Source: CAG-882 sp050874385 (GTDB taxonomy: Bacteria > Bacillota > Clostridia > Lachnospirales > Lachnospiraceae). From it: DNA of 16,448 nt. Positions 1 through 6,234 of the stretch are shown piece by piece (the stretch's first letter is position 1; every line of letters starts with the position of its first letter). The stretch lies in NCBI GenBank assembly GCA_050874385.1, contig JBNMKO010000074.1:1-16448 (forward strand). Direction: 5' to 3'. The position numbers and the translations under genes were made by a program. The notes beneath the pieces were generated by a model. The model was not told the DNA's origin. It made no database searches and was given only the letters and a program-made list of their open reading frames with translations.

Positions 1-86
1 ATATACACAGCATCGGCACCGTATATAACAGCAGTCTTTAGAACTTCAAGACTGCTTGCCGGTATAAGCAATTCAGGTAATTTCAT
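1..86 (-). CDS. Peptidase U32 family protein, N-terminal fragment (TrhP/YrrN-like)
   Basis: Only the first 28 codons are in the window; the gene runs off the left edge. The ATG is at 86-84 and is preceded by an AAAGGA ribosome-binding site. The visible protein starts MKLPELLIPASSLEVLK and continues to IYGADAVY, which is the typical opening of U32 'collagenase-like' proteins (strand, LxPA, then a GADAVY strand). Members next to an O-methyltransferase, such as Bacillus YrrN/YrrO (TrhP1/TrhP2), hydroxylate tRNA wobble uridine 34 using prephenate rather than acting as proteases. The neighbouring trmR-like gene at 204-845 would methylate that product, so a role in 5-methoxyuridine synthesis is inferred. 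Family assignment is fairly sure from the N-terminus; the exact subfamily cannot be settled from 28 residues. Confidence 0.8.
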   Translation of the reverse strand, partial: MKLPELLIPASSLEVLKTAVIYGADAVY

Positions 87-108
87 AAGAATTCCTTTCG
101 TTTGTCAT

Positions 109-148
109 GGGCGAAAACCCACTGCCTTTAGGCGATGGGAGGAAGCCC
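109..148. other. Two-tier hairpin in the leader of the U32 gene, IS200/IS605-end-like
   Basis: On the plus strand GGGC (109-112) pairs with GCCC (145-148). Inside, after GAAAA on one side and AGGAA on the other, CCCACTGCC (118-126) pairs with GGCGATGGG (131-139) around a TTTA loop, with one mismatch and one wobble. The base composition is clearly richer in G+C than the flanks. The look (inner stem, TTTA loop, GGAGGAA after it) is like the terminal palindromes of IS200/IS605 elements, but no transposase or tnpB is nearby, so it would be a remnant or solo end. It also lies between a candidate promoter and the start codon of the U32 gene, so it would be transcribed as a 5' leader structure. The structure is seen; both interpretations are inference. 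Confidence 0.6.
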
Positions 149-164
149 TATAAATTTCTTGAAA

Positions 165-193
165 TATATATTCTACTTATTTATAAAATTCAA
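165..193 (-). promoter_or_regulatory. Candidate promoter for the U32 gene
   Basis: On the minus strand TTGAAT (193-188) is followed after 17 bases by TATATA (170-165). Both boxes match the vegetative consensus at four of six positions and the spacing is ideal. Transcription would start near 158 and the transcript would contain the whole 109-148 hairpin before the ribosome-binding site. The region is AT-rich, so chance matches are likely and this is only a candidate. Confidence 0.35.
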
Positions 194-203
194 TTATCAG
201 ATA

Positions 204-845
204 TTATTTTTTTACACTATAGGTTATGCCATCACCAAGAGGTATAACGCTCGTCACAAGTGCGTCATTGTGTGTGACCGCATATAGGTACTCCCTCATG
301 CGCGAATGTATCGTCCTGTCACGCCTGCACACGGCAAAACGCGACTGCACAAGGTCGCCCTCCTGCAACACATTGTCGGTTATAAGTATTCCGCCCGTAG
401 AGAGCAGCCTTAGTATATCCGGAAGAATGACGATATACTGCGCCTTTGCAGCGTCCATAAATATAAAATCATAGCTGCCGGAAAGTGTCTTTAAAATCTC
501 GCCCGCGTCGCCCTCTAAAAGAGTTATCACGTCCTCTTTCCCGGCTCTCTTTATATTTTCTTTTGCCTTTATTATGCGCTTGTCATAATTCTCGATTGTC
601 GTAATCTTAGCGTCCGCGTCTATATTCTCACTCATAAGAATTGACGAATATCCCACCGCCGCTCCCACCTCAAGAATGTTCTTTGGATGCTTCTGCGCAA
701 GAACGGTCTTTAGAAAGCTTCCCATCTCCTTGCGGATTATCGGAACTCCCTCCGACAATGCCTCGCGCTCAATCTGCATACAGATTTCACTGTCATTTGT
801 GGCAAGTGAATGTATATATGATGTTATTCTCTCGTCCGTTATCAC
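204..845 (-). CDS. trmR: SAM-dependent O-methyltransferase, TrmR (YrrM) family, tRNA 5-hydroxyuridine methyltransferase
   Basis: This 213-residue class I methyltransferase is of the catechol-OMT-like group. The SAM-binding motif EVGAAVGYS is at residues 59-67, the ribose-binding acidic turn TTIENYD follows at 82-88, and the metal/catalytic motif FMDAAKAQY is at 129-137 (Asp131). A second metal-site pair, ITDN, is at 155-158. Bacillus YrrM/TrmR methylates 5-hydroxyuridine at tRNA position 34 to 5-methoxyuridine; a U32-family gene beside it (1-86), whose relatives make that substrate, supports the same role here. The start is GTG at 845-843, sharing four bases with the stop of the preceding gene, and an AGAAGGAG site lies six bases upstream, so the pair is translationally coupled. 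General family is certain; tRNA substrate is inferred from context. Confidence 0.85.
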   Translation of the reverse strand: MITDERITSYIHSLATNDSEICMQIEREALSEGVPIIRKEMGSFLKTVLAQKHPKNILEVGAAVGYSSILMSENIDADAKITTIENYDKRIIKAKENIKRAGKEDVITLLEGDAGEILKTLSGSYDFIFMDAAKAQYIVILPDILRLLSTGGILITDNVLQEGDLVQSRFAVCRRDRTIHSRMREYLYAVTHNDALVTSVIPLGDGITYSVKK

Positions 846-1240
846 TCCGACTCCTTCTCAGCCGCCTTTGCCCGGCTGTCCTCGGTAATCGCCGCCATAA
901 TCTGCGTCGGTGTCATGCCCGTGTTGAGCTCAAATGTTCCGCCCACAAAGTATTTGCTGTAGTCGGACAACGCCGCCTGAACCCTAAACAGCAGCTGTCC
1001 GTCAATGAGCTCCGCCTTGTCAAGCACCTGTGCCACATCGCTTATGGAAGGATTGTCAGGTATTGTAACTGTTATTGTCCTCGCCATTGACGGGTCGCTC
1101 ATTGATGACTCGTCAAATATCGCCACCCCGAACCTGAACGCCGCTCCTCCGGCATAGTATATAAGAATCACGACAAGCGCAAATATTATCATCTTATATG
1201 AAATTGTAATAACTGTCTTAATCGCATTTCTCGTACCCAT
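842..1240 (-). CDS. MltG-like membrane protein, short form lacking the catalytic domain
   Basis: The protein has 132 residues: a short basic N-terminus, one membrane helix at about 12-33, a linker, and a domain at about 56-120 (VTIPDNPSISDVAQVLDKAE, then GTFELNTGMTPTQIM). That domain matches the LysM-like subdomain at the start of the extracytoplasmic part of endolytic transglycosylase MltG (YceG/YrrL). Full MltG is about 330-400 residues and has a catalytic glutamate in a following domain that is absent here. The stop codon overlaps the GTG of trmR, and no remnant of the missing part is visible, so this is an intact short gene rather than a fresh frameshift. It occupies the place yrrL has in Bacillus. 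Transglycosylase activity is unlikely; a peptidoglycan-binding or scaffolding role is possible. A GTGAGG site precedes the ATG. Confidence 0.75.
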   Translation of the reverse strand: MGTRNAIKTVITISYKMIIFALVVILIYYAGGAAFRFGVAIFDESSMSDPSMARTITVTIPDNPSISDVAQVLDKAELIDGQLLFRVQAALSDYSKYFVGGTFELNTGMTPTQIMAAITEDSRAKAAEKESE

Positions 1241-1258
1241 ATATACCTCACCAAAAGC

Positions 1259-1630
1259 TTATCTAAGGAAGTCCGTGTCAAGCTCGACCTTGTCAGATAT
1301 GGCGCGCGTGATGTCCTGCAACATACGGCATACCGACAGCTCCGCCTTCAAAAATTCATTTAACAGTGCATTCTTTCTGACTCCGGCATTCTCCATCTGA
1401 AAACGCATTACCTCATCAAACATATTGTCATTTACATCCATATTCTGAAGCTCAAAATTACGTCTTCTGTAATCACATGCCCTCTCATAGAGCTCCGGCT
1501 GCTCCTTTATCTTTGCAAGGCACTCAAGATACTCCTTATACTCCTCGCTCTCAATCACTGCCTGCACAAGTTCCTCTGTCTTTACATCAACCGAACGGTT
1601 TTCAAAGCTTCTGTTTCTGCTGTCACCCAA
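1259..1630 (-). CDS. YlbF/YmcA family protein
   Basis: This 123-residue helical protein resembles the YlbF/YmcA (Com_YlbF) family: a helix with VQAVIESEEYKEYLECLAKI, then QPELYERACDYRRRNFELQ, then a C-terminal helix around LNEFLKAELSVCRMLQDI. In Bacillus, YlbF, YmcA and YaaT form a complex that modulates RNase Y and affects competence, sporulation and biofilm formation. Here the gene directly follows RNase J with no spacer: the RNase J TAA ends at 1631 and the TTG start is at 1630-1628. A GGAGG eight bases upstream, inside the RNase J coding end, supports the TTG start, and no ATG exists nearby in frame. A part in RNA decay is inferred from family and position only. Confidence 0.75.
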   Translation of the reverse strand: MGDSRNRSFENRSVDVKTEELVQAVIESEEYKEYLECLAKIKEQPELYERACDYRRRNFELQNMDVNDNMFDEVMRFQMENAGVRKNALLNEFLKAELSVCRMLQDITRAISDKVELDTDFLR

Positions 1631-3298
1631 TTATGATACCTCCATAATGATAGGCAAAATCATAGGATTTCTCTTCATCTTCTTCCAAAGATAATCGCTC
1701 AAATCATCCCTGATAATGTTCTTAATCTTTCCCCAATCGCTGATATTTCTCTCAAGACATCTGTCGACGGACTCGCGCACAACGCTCGTCGCATCCTCAA
1801 GAAGCGTCTCTGACTCCCTGACATACACAAAACCTCTCGTCACAATATCCGGGCCTGCAAGGAGCTGGTTCGTGTACTTCTCAAGCGTGAGAACAACTAT
1901 TATGATACCGTTCTCCGCAAGGTTCTGTCTGTCGCGCAGAACTATGTTACCCACATCGCCGACACCAAGACCATCCACGAGGAGACTTCCCGCCGTCACG
2001 GTTCCCGTCTTTCCCGCGCTCTCAGCACCGAGCTCAAGCACGTCACCCGATGAGAGGATGAACACATTCTCCTTTGGTATGCCCATCGACACCGCAAGGT
2101 CTGCATGTGTCTTTAAGTGCCTGTACTCGCCATGTACCGGAATGGCATACTTAGGCTTGACTATCGAGTACATAAGCTTAATCTCTTCCTGTGAGGCATG
2201 TCCCGAAACGTGGGTATCCTGAAAGATAACCTTCGCACCCTTCATTGAGAGTTCTTTTATCACTCTCGCAACAGACTTCTCATTGCCCGGAATAGGAGTC
2301 GCACTAACTATCACAACATCACCCGGCTTGATTGTAACCTTCTTGTGTATTGAGGCAGCCATTCTTGAGAGCGCCGCCATGCACTCACCCTGACTTCCGG
2401 TTGTTATAATAACAGTCTGGCTGTCCGTATACTTCTTAAGCTCGTCTGTCTCTACAAGCATTCCCTCCGGTATGTCAAGATATCCAAGCTCGCTCGCAAC
2501 ATTTATAATATTGACCATGCTGCGGCCCTCTACAGCCACCTTGCGGTTATATTTTGCCGCCGAATTGATAATCTGCTGCACTCTGTCGACATTGGATGCA
2601 AATGTTGCAACAATTATTCTGCTGTTCTGATTATCCGAAAATATATTGTCAAATGTCTTGCCGACTGTCTTTTCAGACATCGTGTAGCCCGGACGCATAA
2701 CATTCGTGCTGTCACACAGCATTGCAAGTACACCTTTTTTTCCAATCTCACCAAATCTCTGTAAATCTATCGGCTCACCGAACACCGGCGTATAGTCGAC
2801 CTTGAAATCTCCCGTGTGGATTATCGTTCCCGCCGGAGTATAGATTGCAAGTGCACACGCATCCGCAATACTATGATTTATTCTAATAAATTCAATTCTG
2901 AAATCGCCGAGCATAATATACTGCCCGTATTTTACGACCTTGCGCTTGGTCGTTCCCATAAGATTATGCTCTTTGAGCTTGGTCTCAATGATACCCATCG
3001 TAAGCTTAGTGGCATATATAGGCTTGTTGACCTCCCTGAGCACATAAGGGAATGCTCCGATATGGTCTTCATGTCCATGTGTGACAACAAAGCCCTTAAC
3101 CTTGTCAATATTGTCCTTCAAAAAAGTGACATCGGGAATAACAAGGTCAATTCCTAACATATCGTCATCGGGAAAAGACAGACCGCAGTCCACAACAATA
3201 ATACTGTCCCCATACATGAAGGCAGTCATGTTCATTCCAATCTGCTCCAAGCCGCCGAGTGGAATTATCTTAACCTTTTCAGTTGTCTCTGTTTTCAA
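1631..3298 (-). CDS. rnj: Ribonuclease J
   Basis: This 555-residue protein is a beta-CASP metallo-beta-lactamase ribonuclease, acting as 5'-3' exonuclease and endonuclease in mRNA decay and rRNA maturation. Metal ligands are visible: HGHEDH at 74-79, His142 in INHSIADA, and Asp164 in HTGDFKVD. The beta-CASP part carries LCDSTNV at 194-200, TTGSQGE at 299-305 and VSGHAS at 364-369, and the third metal/RNA motif VHGEYRH is at 388-394. Length fits the family (about 555). The start is TTG at 3298-3296: GGAGG lies seven bases upstream, and the following residues (KVKIIPLGGLEQIG) are where RNase J proteins begin, while the first in-frame ATG (residue 22) is too late. It sits in the middle of the ireB-to-trmR operon, 25 bases after the DUF1292 gene. 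Confidence 0.96.
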   Translation of the reverse strand: MKTETTEKVKIIPLGGLEQIGMNMTAFMYGDSIIVVDCGLSFPDDDMLGIDLVIPDVTFLKDNIDKVKGFVVTHGHEDHIGAFPYVLREVNKPIYATKLTMGIIETKLKEHNLMGTTKRKVVKYGQYIMLGDFRIEFIRINHSIADACALAIYTPAGTIIHTGDFKVDYTPVFGEPIDLQRFGEIGKKGVLAMLCDSTNVMRPGYTMSEKTVGKTFDNIFSDNQNSRIIVATFASNVDRVQQIINSAAKYNRKVAVEGRSMVNIINVASELGYLDIPEGMLVETDELKKYTDSQTVIITTGSQGECMAALSRMAASIHKKVTIKPGDVVIVSATPIPGNEKSVARVIKELSMKGAKVIFQDTHVSGHASQEEIKLMYSIVKPKYAIPVHGEYRHLKTHADLAVSMGIPKENVFILSSGDVLELGAESAGKTGTVTAGSLLVDGLGVGDVGNIVLRDRQNLAENGIIIVVLTLEKYTNQLLAGPDIVTRGFVYVRESETLLEDATSVVRESVDRCLERNISDWGKIKNIIRDDLSDYLWKKMKRNPMILPIIMEVS

Positions 3299-3323
3299 AA
3301 AAACACCTCCAAAAAATCACGTT

Positions 3324-3614
3324 CTATTCTTCTTCATCATCTAAAAGCTCTTCAAAAATCTTAAAAACAGCGTCAAGCTCTTCCATATCTTCCACGAACT
3401 CATACAGAGCTTCCTCCGACTCCGGCGCAGAATTATCTTTAAGGATAAACACTGCCTCGCTGTCATCGTCGTCATTCTCACTGTCATATATGGTGGTATC
3501 GTCTGTAGTCACCAGAAGATAATCTGCCCCGTTCACTCTTGTGGACTCAATCACCTCGAACTCTACCTCTTTGCCATCCTCTGTCTGAAATACAAGCTTT
3601 TCTGTATCTGCCAT
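3324..3614 (-). CDS. DUF1292 family acidic protein (YrzB-like)
   Basis: A 96-residue, very acidic protein with the pattern of DUF1292 (Bacillus YrzB): LVFQTEDGKEVEFEVIES near the start, then YLLVTTDD, an acidic spacer DDDDSEAVFIL, and a C-terminal acidic helix (EALYEFVEDMEELDAVF). No enzymatic motif is seen, and the molecular function of the family is unknown. The position is the informative part: ireB-ruvX-DUF1292 is the same order as yrzL-yrrK-yrzB in Bacillus. It begins two bases after the ruvX stop, with an AGGAG site eight bases before the ATG at 3614-3612. Confidence 0.88.
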   Translation of the reverse strand: MADTEKLVFQTEDGKEVEFEVIESTRVNGADYLLVTTDDTTIYDSENDDDDSEAVFILKDNSAPESEEALYEFVEDMEELDAVFKIFEELLDDEEE

Positions 3615-3616
3615 TT

Positions 3617-4063
3617 CTAATTCTCCTGTTCCTGTTTTTTCTTAAATGCAAGACTGTCAAGATATCCCTGAAGGATAAACTGCGCCGCTAACATGTCAAC
3701 ATATTCTTTTCTGTTCTCCCTGCGTATTCCCGCCTCCATCATCGTTCTGTCGGCGGCAACTGTGGTGAGCCTCTCATCCCACATCACAATCTCAAGTCCC
3801 AGTCTGCGCTCAAGCTTCTCCTTAAACTCCATTGTGCTCTCAACGCGGACTCCCTCGGAATTGTTCATATGCTTAGGAAGTCCAAGTACAATCAAAGATA
3901 CATCATATTCCTCGACAAGCTCCTCAATGCGCGCAAGAGTCTGGCGGAGCTTATTCTCTTCCTTCCTGCGAATAATCTCCACTCCCTGGGCAGTAAGCAT
4001 AAGCGGGTCGCTGACTGCAACGCCCACTGTCTTAGTTCCATAATCCAAACCTAATATTCTCAT
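3617..4063 (-). CDS. ruvX: Holliday-junction resolvase-like RuvX (YqgF), pre-16S rRNA nuclease
   Basis: A 148-residue RNase H-fold protein. The opening MRILGLDYGTKTVGVAVSD places the first catalytic Asp at residue 7; LIVLGLP is at 57-63, the second acidic residue is Glu97 in WDERLTT, and the last is Asp123 in YVDMLAAQFIL. In E. coli and Bacillus this family matures the 16S rRNA 5' end; the older resolvase label is less well supported. A GTG six bases upstream (4069-4067) overlaps the ireB stop, but AAGGGA is only two bases from that GTG and eight bases from the ATG at 4063-4061, and family members start at MRILGLDYG, so I take the ATG. It is followed two bases later by the DUF1292 gene. Confidence 0.93.
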   Translation of the reverse strand: MRILGLDYGTKTVGVAVSDPLMLTAQGVEIIRRKEENKLRQTLARIEELVEEYDVSLIVLGLPKHMNNSEGVRVESTMEFKEKLERRLGLEIVMWDERLTTVAADRTMMEAGIRRENRKEYVDMLAAQFILQGYLDSLAFKKKQEQEN

Positions 4064-4065
4064 TT

Positions 4066-4326
4066 TCACAGTCCCTTAACTGAAATATAATTTTTGAGAA
4101 GCTCCTCAACAAGTTCATCACGCTCAACCTTCATAATAAGGCTTCTGGCATTATTATGGCTGGTAATGTATGTAGGGTCTCCCGACATGATATAACCAAC
4201 TATCTGATTTATAGGATTATATCCCTTATCGGTCAATGCCTTGCACACAGTATTAAGAATATCCGAAACTTCTATATGCTGTTCATCCGCAACTTTAAAA
4301 AATTGTGTATTCGTCATATCCGACAT
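4066..4326 (-). CDS. ireB: IreB family regulatory phosphoprotein (UPF0297, YrzL)
   Basis: The signature of the family, KGYNPINQIVGYIMSGDPTYITSHNNARSLI, is present almost unchanged in its core (for example NPINQIVGY and YITSHNNARSLI), followed by an ERDELVEELLKNYI helix. In Enterococcus faecalis, IreB is phosphorylated by the PASTA kinase IreK near its N-terminus and tunes cephalosporin resistance. I choose the ATG at 4326-4324 (86 residues), because AAGGA lies ten bases upstream and because an earlier in-frame ATG at 4353-4351 falls almost at the predicted transcription start. With this start, Thr5 and Thr7 lie near the N-terminus, comparable in position to the phosphorylated threonines of E. 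faecalis IreB, though this alignment is my inference. It is the first gene of the operon running down to trmR. Confidence 0.92.
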   Translation of the reverse strand: MSDMTNTQFFKVADEQHIEVSDILNTVCKALTDKGYNPINQIVGYIMSGDPTYITSHNNARSLIMKVERDELVEELLKNYISVKGL

Positions 4327-4356
4327 AATCTTCACGTCCTTTGCACTATACATTTT

Positions 4357-4385
4357 ATCATAATATAATTTTTTCTAATTTGCAA
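4357..4385 (-). promoter_or_regulatory. Promoter of the ireB-ruvX-DUF1292-rnj operon
   Basis: On the minus strand TTGCAA (4385-4380) and TATGAT (4362-4357) are separated by exactly 17 bases. The -10 box matches five of six consensus positions and the -35 box four. The -35 box overlaps the last codons of mtaB. Transcription would start near 4350, leaving a leader of about 24 bases before the ireB start at 4326. Confidence 0.65.
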
Positions 4386-5739
4386 GAGCTACCTTGGATA
4401 TTACACTATCTTTTCCAAAAAGACCAGTTATTATTACAGACACCTCTGCATTTACACTGATATTATCAGAATTTTTATCGTCAAGTTCGATAAGCACCCT
4501 AACATATCTTTTTGTATGTCCGACAGCATATTTTTTGCCCCCGCTCTCTATATATTCCTCCACAAGCACCTGTTCTGTCTCATTTATAAAGCTTTCCCTG
4601 TACTCCCTTGAAAGCTTCTCGTCAAGCTCTATAAGCACATCGCTCCGCTCACCCTTCACGCTCTCAGGAACCTGGTTTTCCATTCTGTCGGCTATCGTTC
4701 CCTTTCTTCTAGAATACTTGAACACATGCATCTCAAAGAAATTAATCTTCTCAAGGTACTTTCTTGTGACCTCAAACTCCTCATCCGTCTCGCCCGGAAA
4801 TCCCACAATAACATCCGTCGTGATTGCCGGCTTGTCAAAATACTCTCTTATCTTCTTGACACCCTCATAAAACTCCTGCGTGTCGTACCTTCTGTTCATT
4901 CTTCTTAGGGTCTCATCACAGCCGCTCTGGAGCGAAAGGTGAAAATGAGGGCATATCTGCTCTATCGCCGACAGACGTGTAAGGAATGTGTCCGTGATAA
5001 TTCTAGGCTCAAGCGAGCCAAGTCTTATCCTGTCAATTCCCTCAACCTTTGCTATAGCCTCAAGCACCTGCAAAAGTCTCTCGGCATTAGGTACAGGCTG
5101 CGCGTTGTACTCCGTGTTGTCAAAATCAAGTCCATAGGAGCTCAAATGTATGCCCGTCACAACTATCTCATGGCAGCCGCTCTTTGCAAGCTTCTCCACC
5201 TCGTCAACGATGTCCTCAAGACTTCTGCTTCGCACCCTTCCTCTGGCAAAAGGAATTATACAGTATGTGCAGAACTGGTTGCAGCCGTCCTGAATTTTTA
5301 TATAAGCTCTCGTATGTGAAAGGCTGGCATTTATCTCCAGTCTCTCATATTCCTTTGTCTTGTTTATATCGATAAATGAATCTTCTATATTTCTTCCCTT
5401 AAAGTATTCGTCAAGGACTTCGACTATCTGCCCTTTTCTGTTGTTTCCCACAATCAAGTCAACCGCCTCGTCGGCAAGAAGCTTCTCTCCCGCCTCCTGC
5501 ACATAACATCCGGCGGCAACCACAACCGCGTTGGGATTGTCCTTCTTTGCCTTGTGAAGCATCTGCCTTGACTTGCGGTCTGCAATGTTTGTCACCGTAC
5601 ATGTGTTGATAATATACACATCCGCCGCTTCACTTCCAAACTCAACTATCTCATATCCCGCTGCCTCTAAGAGCTGTCTCATGGCTTCCGTTTCGTAAGA
5701 ATTTACTTTGCATCCAAGGTTATGTAATGTACATTTCAT
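4375..5739 (-). CDS. mtaB: tRNA (t6A37-C2)-methylthiotransferase MtaB
   Basis: This 454-residue radical SAM enzyme converts N6-threonylcarbamoyladenosine at tRNA position 37 to its 2-methylthio form. The N-terminal domain that binds the auxiliary 4Fe-4S cluster has Cys10 (HNLGC), Cys47 (NTCTVT) and Cys78 (AAGCYV). The radical SAM CxxxCxxC motif is at Cys153, Cys157 and Cys160 (GCNQFCTYC), followed by RGRVRSR. A TRAM-like RNA-binding end spans roughly residues 375-454. The opening CTLHNLGCKVNSYETEA is characteristic of MtaB (YqeV in Bacillus) rather than MiaB or RimO. The ATG at 5739-5737 is preceded by AAGAAGG at a longish spacing of about 11 bases. The gene is divergent from the HPr-like gene; its own promoter is not clear to me. 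Confidence 0.94.
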   Translation of the reverse strand: MKCTLHNLGCKVNSYETEAMRQLLEAAGYEIVEFGSEAADVYIINTCTVTNIADRKSRQMLHKAKKDNPNAVVVAAGCYVQEAGEKLLADEAVDLIVGNNRKGQIVEVLDEYFKGRNIEDSFIDINKTKEYERLEINASLSHTRAYIKIQDGCNQFCTYCIIPFARGRVRSRSLEDIVDEVEKLAKSGCHEIVVTGIHLSSYGLDFDNTEYNAQPVPNAERLLQVLEAIAKVEGIDRIRLGSLEPRIITDTFLTRLSAIEQICPHFHLSLQSGCDETLRRMNRRYDTQEFYEGVKKIREYFDKPAITTDVIVGFPGETDEEFEVTRKYLEKINFFEMHVFKYSRRKGTIADRMENQVPESVKGERSDVLIELDEKLSREYRESFINETEQVLVEEYIESGGKKYAVGHTKRYVRVLIELDDKNSDNISVNAEVSVIITGLFGKDSVISKVALAN

Positions 5740-5771
5740 AAAATTTAGTACCTTCTTTCTGACATTTTGTA

Positions 5772-5800
5772 TTGACTTTTTATGCCTAAAAATGTATCAT
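5772..5800 (+). promoter_or_regulatory. Promoter of the HPr-like gene
   Basis: TTGACT (5772-5777) and TATCAT (5795-5800) are 17 bases apart, each matching five of six consensus positions. An AGGAGGG ribosome-binding site and the ATG at 5833 follow, so the leader is about 26 bases. Confidence 0.75.
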
Positions 5801-5832
5801 GGAGTTAATAAAAATTATCAGGAGGGTGTACC

Positions 5833-6063
5833 ATGAAAACAGTTCAGATTTCACTTAATTCTATCGATAAGGTTAAGTCATTTGTCAACGATATCACCAA
5901 GTTCGATGTCGATTTCGACCTCGTATCCGGCAGATATGTAATCGACGCTAAGTCCATTATGGGTATCTTTTCACTTGACCTTAGCAAGCCTATCGACCTG
6001 AATATTCATGCTGAGGAGAACGTAGATACTATTCTTTCTGTTCTCGCTCCATATCTTGTATAA
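5833..6063 (+). CDS. HPr-family protein lacking the active-site histidine
   Basis: This 76-residue protein has the HPr fold pattern: beta strand, helix, then FDVDFDLVSGRYVIDAKSIMGIFSLDL, which aligns with the HPr segment around the regulatory serine (KSIMG; Ser41 here, Ser46 in Bacillus HPr). The part that should hold the phosphorylated histidine (GIHARPA in HPr) is replaced by NSIDKVKS and is about three residues shorter. It therefore cannot accept phosphate from PTS enzyme I in the usual way, so a true sugar-transport role is unlikely; a regulatory or binding role through the serine face is possible. It stands alone, with its own strong promoter, an AGGAGGG site seven bases before the ATG, and a terminator. 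Fold assignment is good; function unknown. Confidence 0.82.
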   Translation: MKTVQISLNSIDKVKSFVNDITKFDVDFDLVSGRYVIDAKSIMGIFSLDLSKPIDLNIHAEENVDTILSVLAPYLV

Positions 6064-6102
6064 GCTTGATCTACATAGCCTACATAAGATAACGTTTTTT
6101 TC

Positions 6103-6136
6103 AAAAAGGGATTTCACAATGTGGAATCTCTTTTTT
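6103..6136. terminator. Bidirectional intrinsic terminator between the HPr-like gene and thiI
   Basis: GGGATTTCAC (6108-6117) pairs with GTGGAATCTC (6121-6130) around an AAT loop, with two G-T wobbles. An A-run (6103-6107) precedes it and a T-run (6131-6136) follows it, so it can end transcription from both convergent genes. Confidence 0.85.
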
Positions 6137-6234
6137 ATTTGCCTTATCTGCACGGGCATAAGCTTCCTGCCCACACCCGCACAGACAAGTCAATGAACAC
6201 TCTATTCTATTTTCCTGAACAATGCCTTTATTTT

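Noticed and set aside
641..1090. A 149-codon plus-strand open frame spanning trmR and the MltG-like gene
   Set aside because: It crosses two coupled genes on the other strand and shows no family resemblance.
842..1258. The possibility that the MltG-like gene is frameshifted and its catalytic part lies in another frame
   Set aside because: The next gene, trmR, begins within its stop codon and fills the following DNA, so no room exists for a missing domain.
5971..6174. A 67-codon minus-strand open frame across the HPr-like gene end and the terminator
   Set aside because: It runs through a strong terminator hairpin and lies opposite a gene with a promoter and ribosome-binding site.
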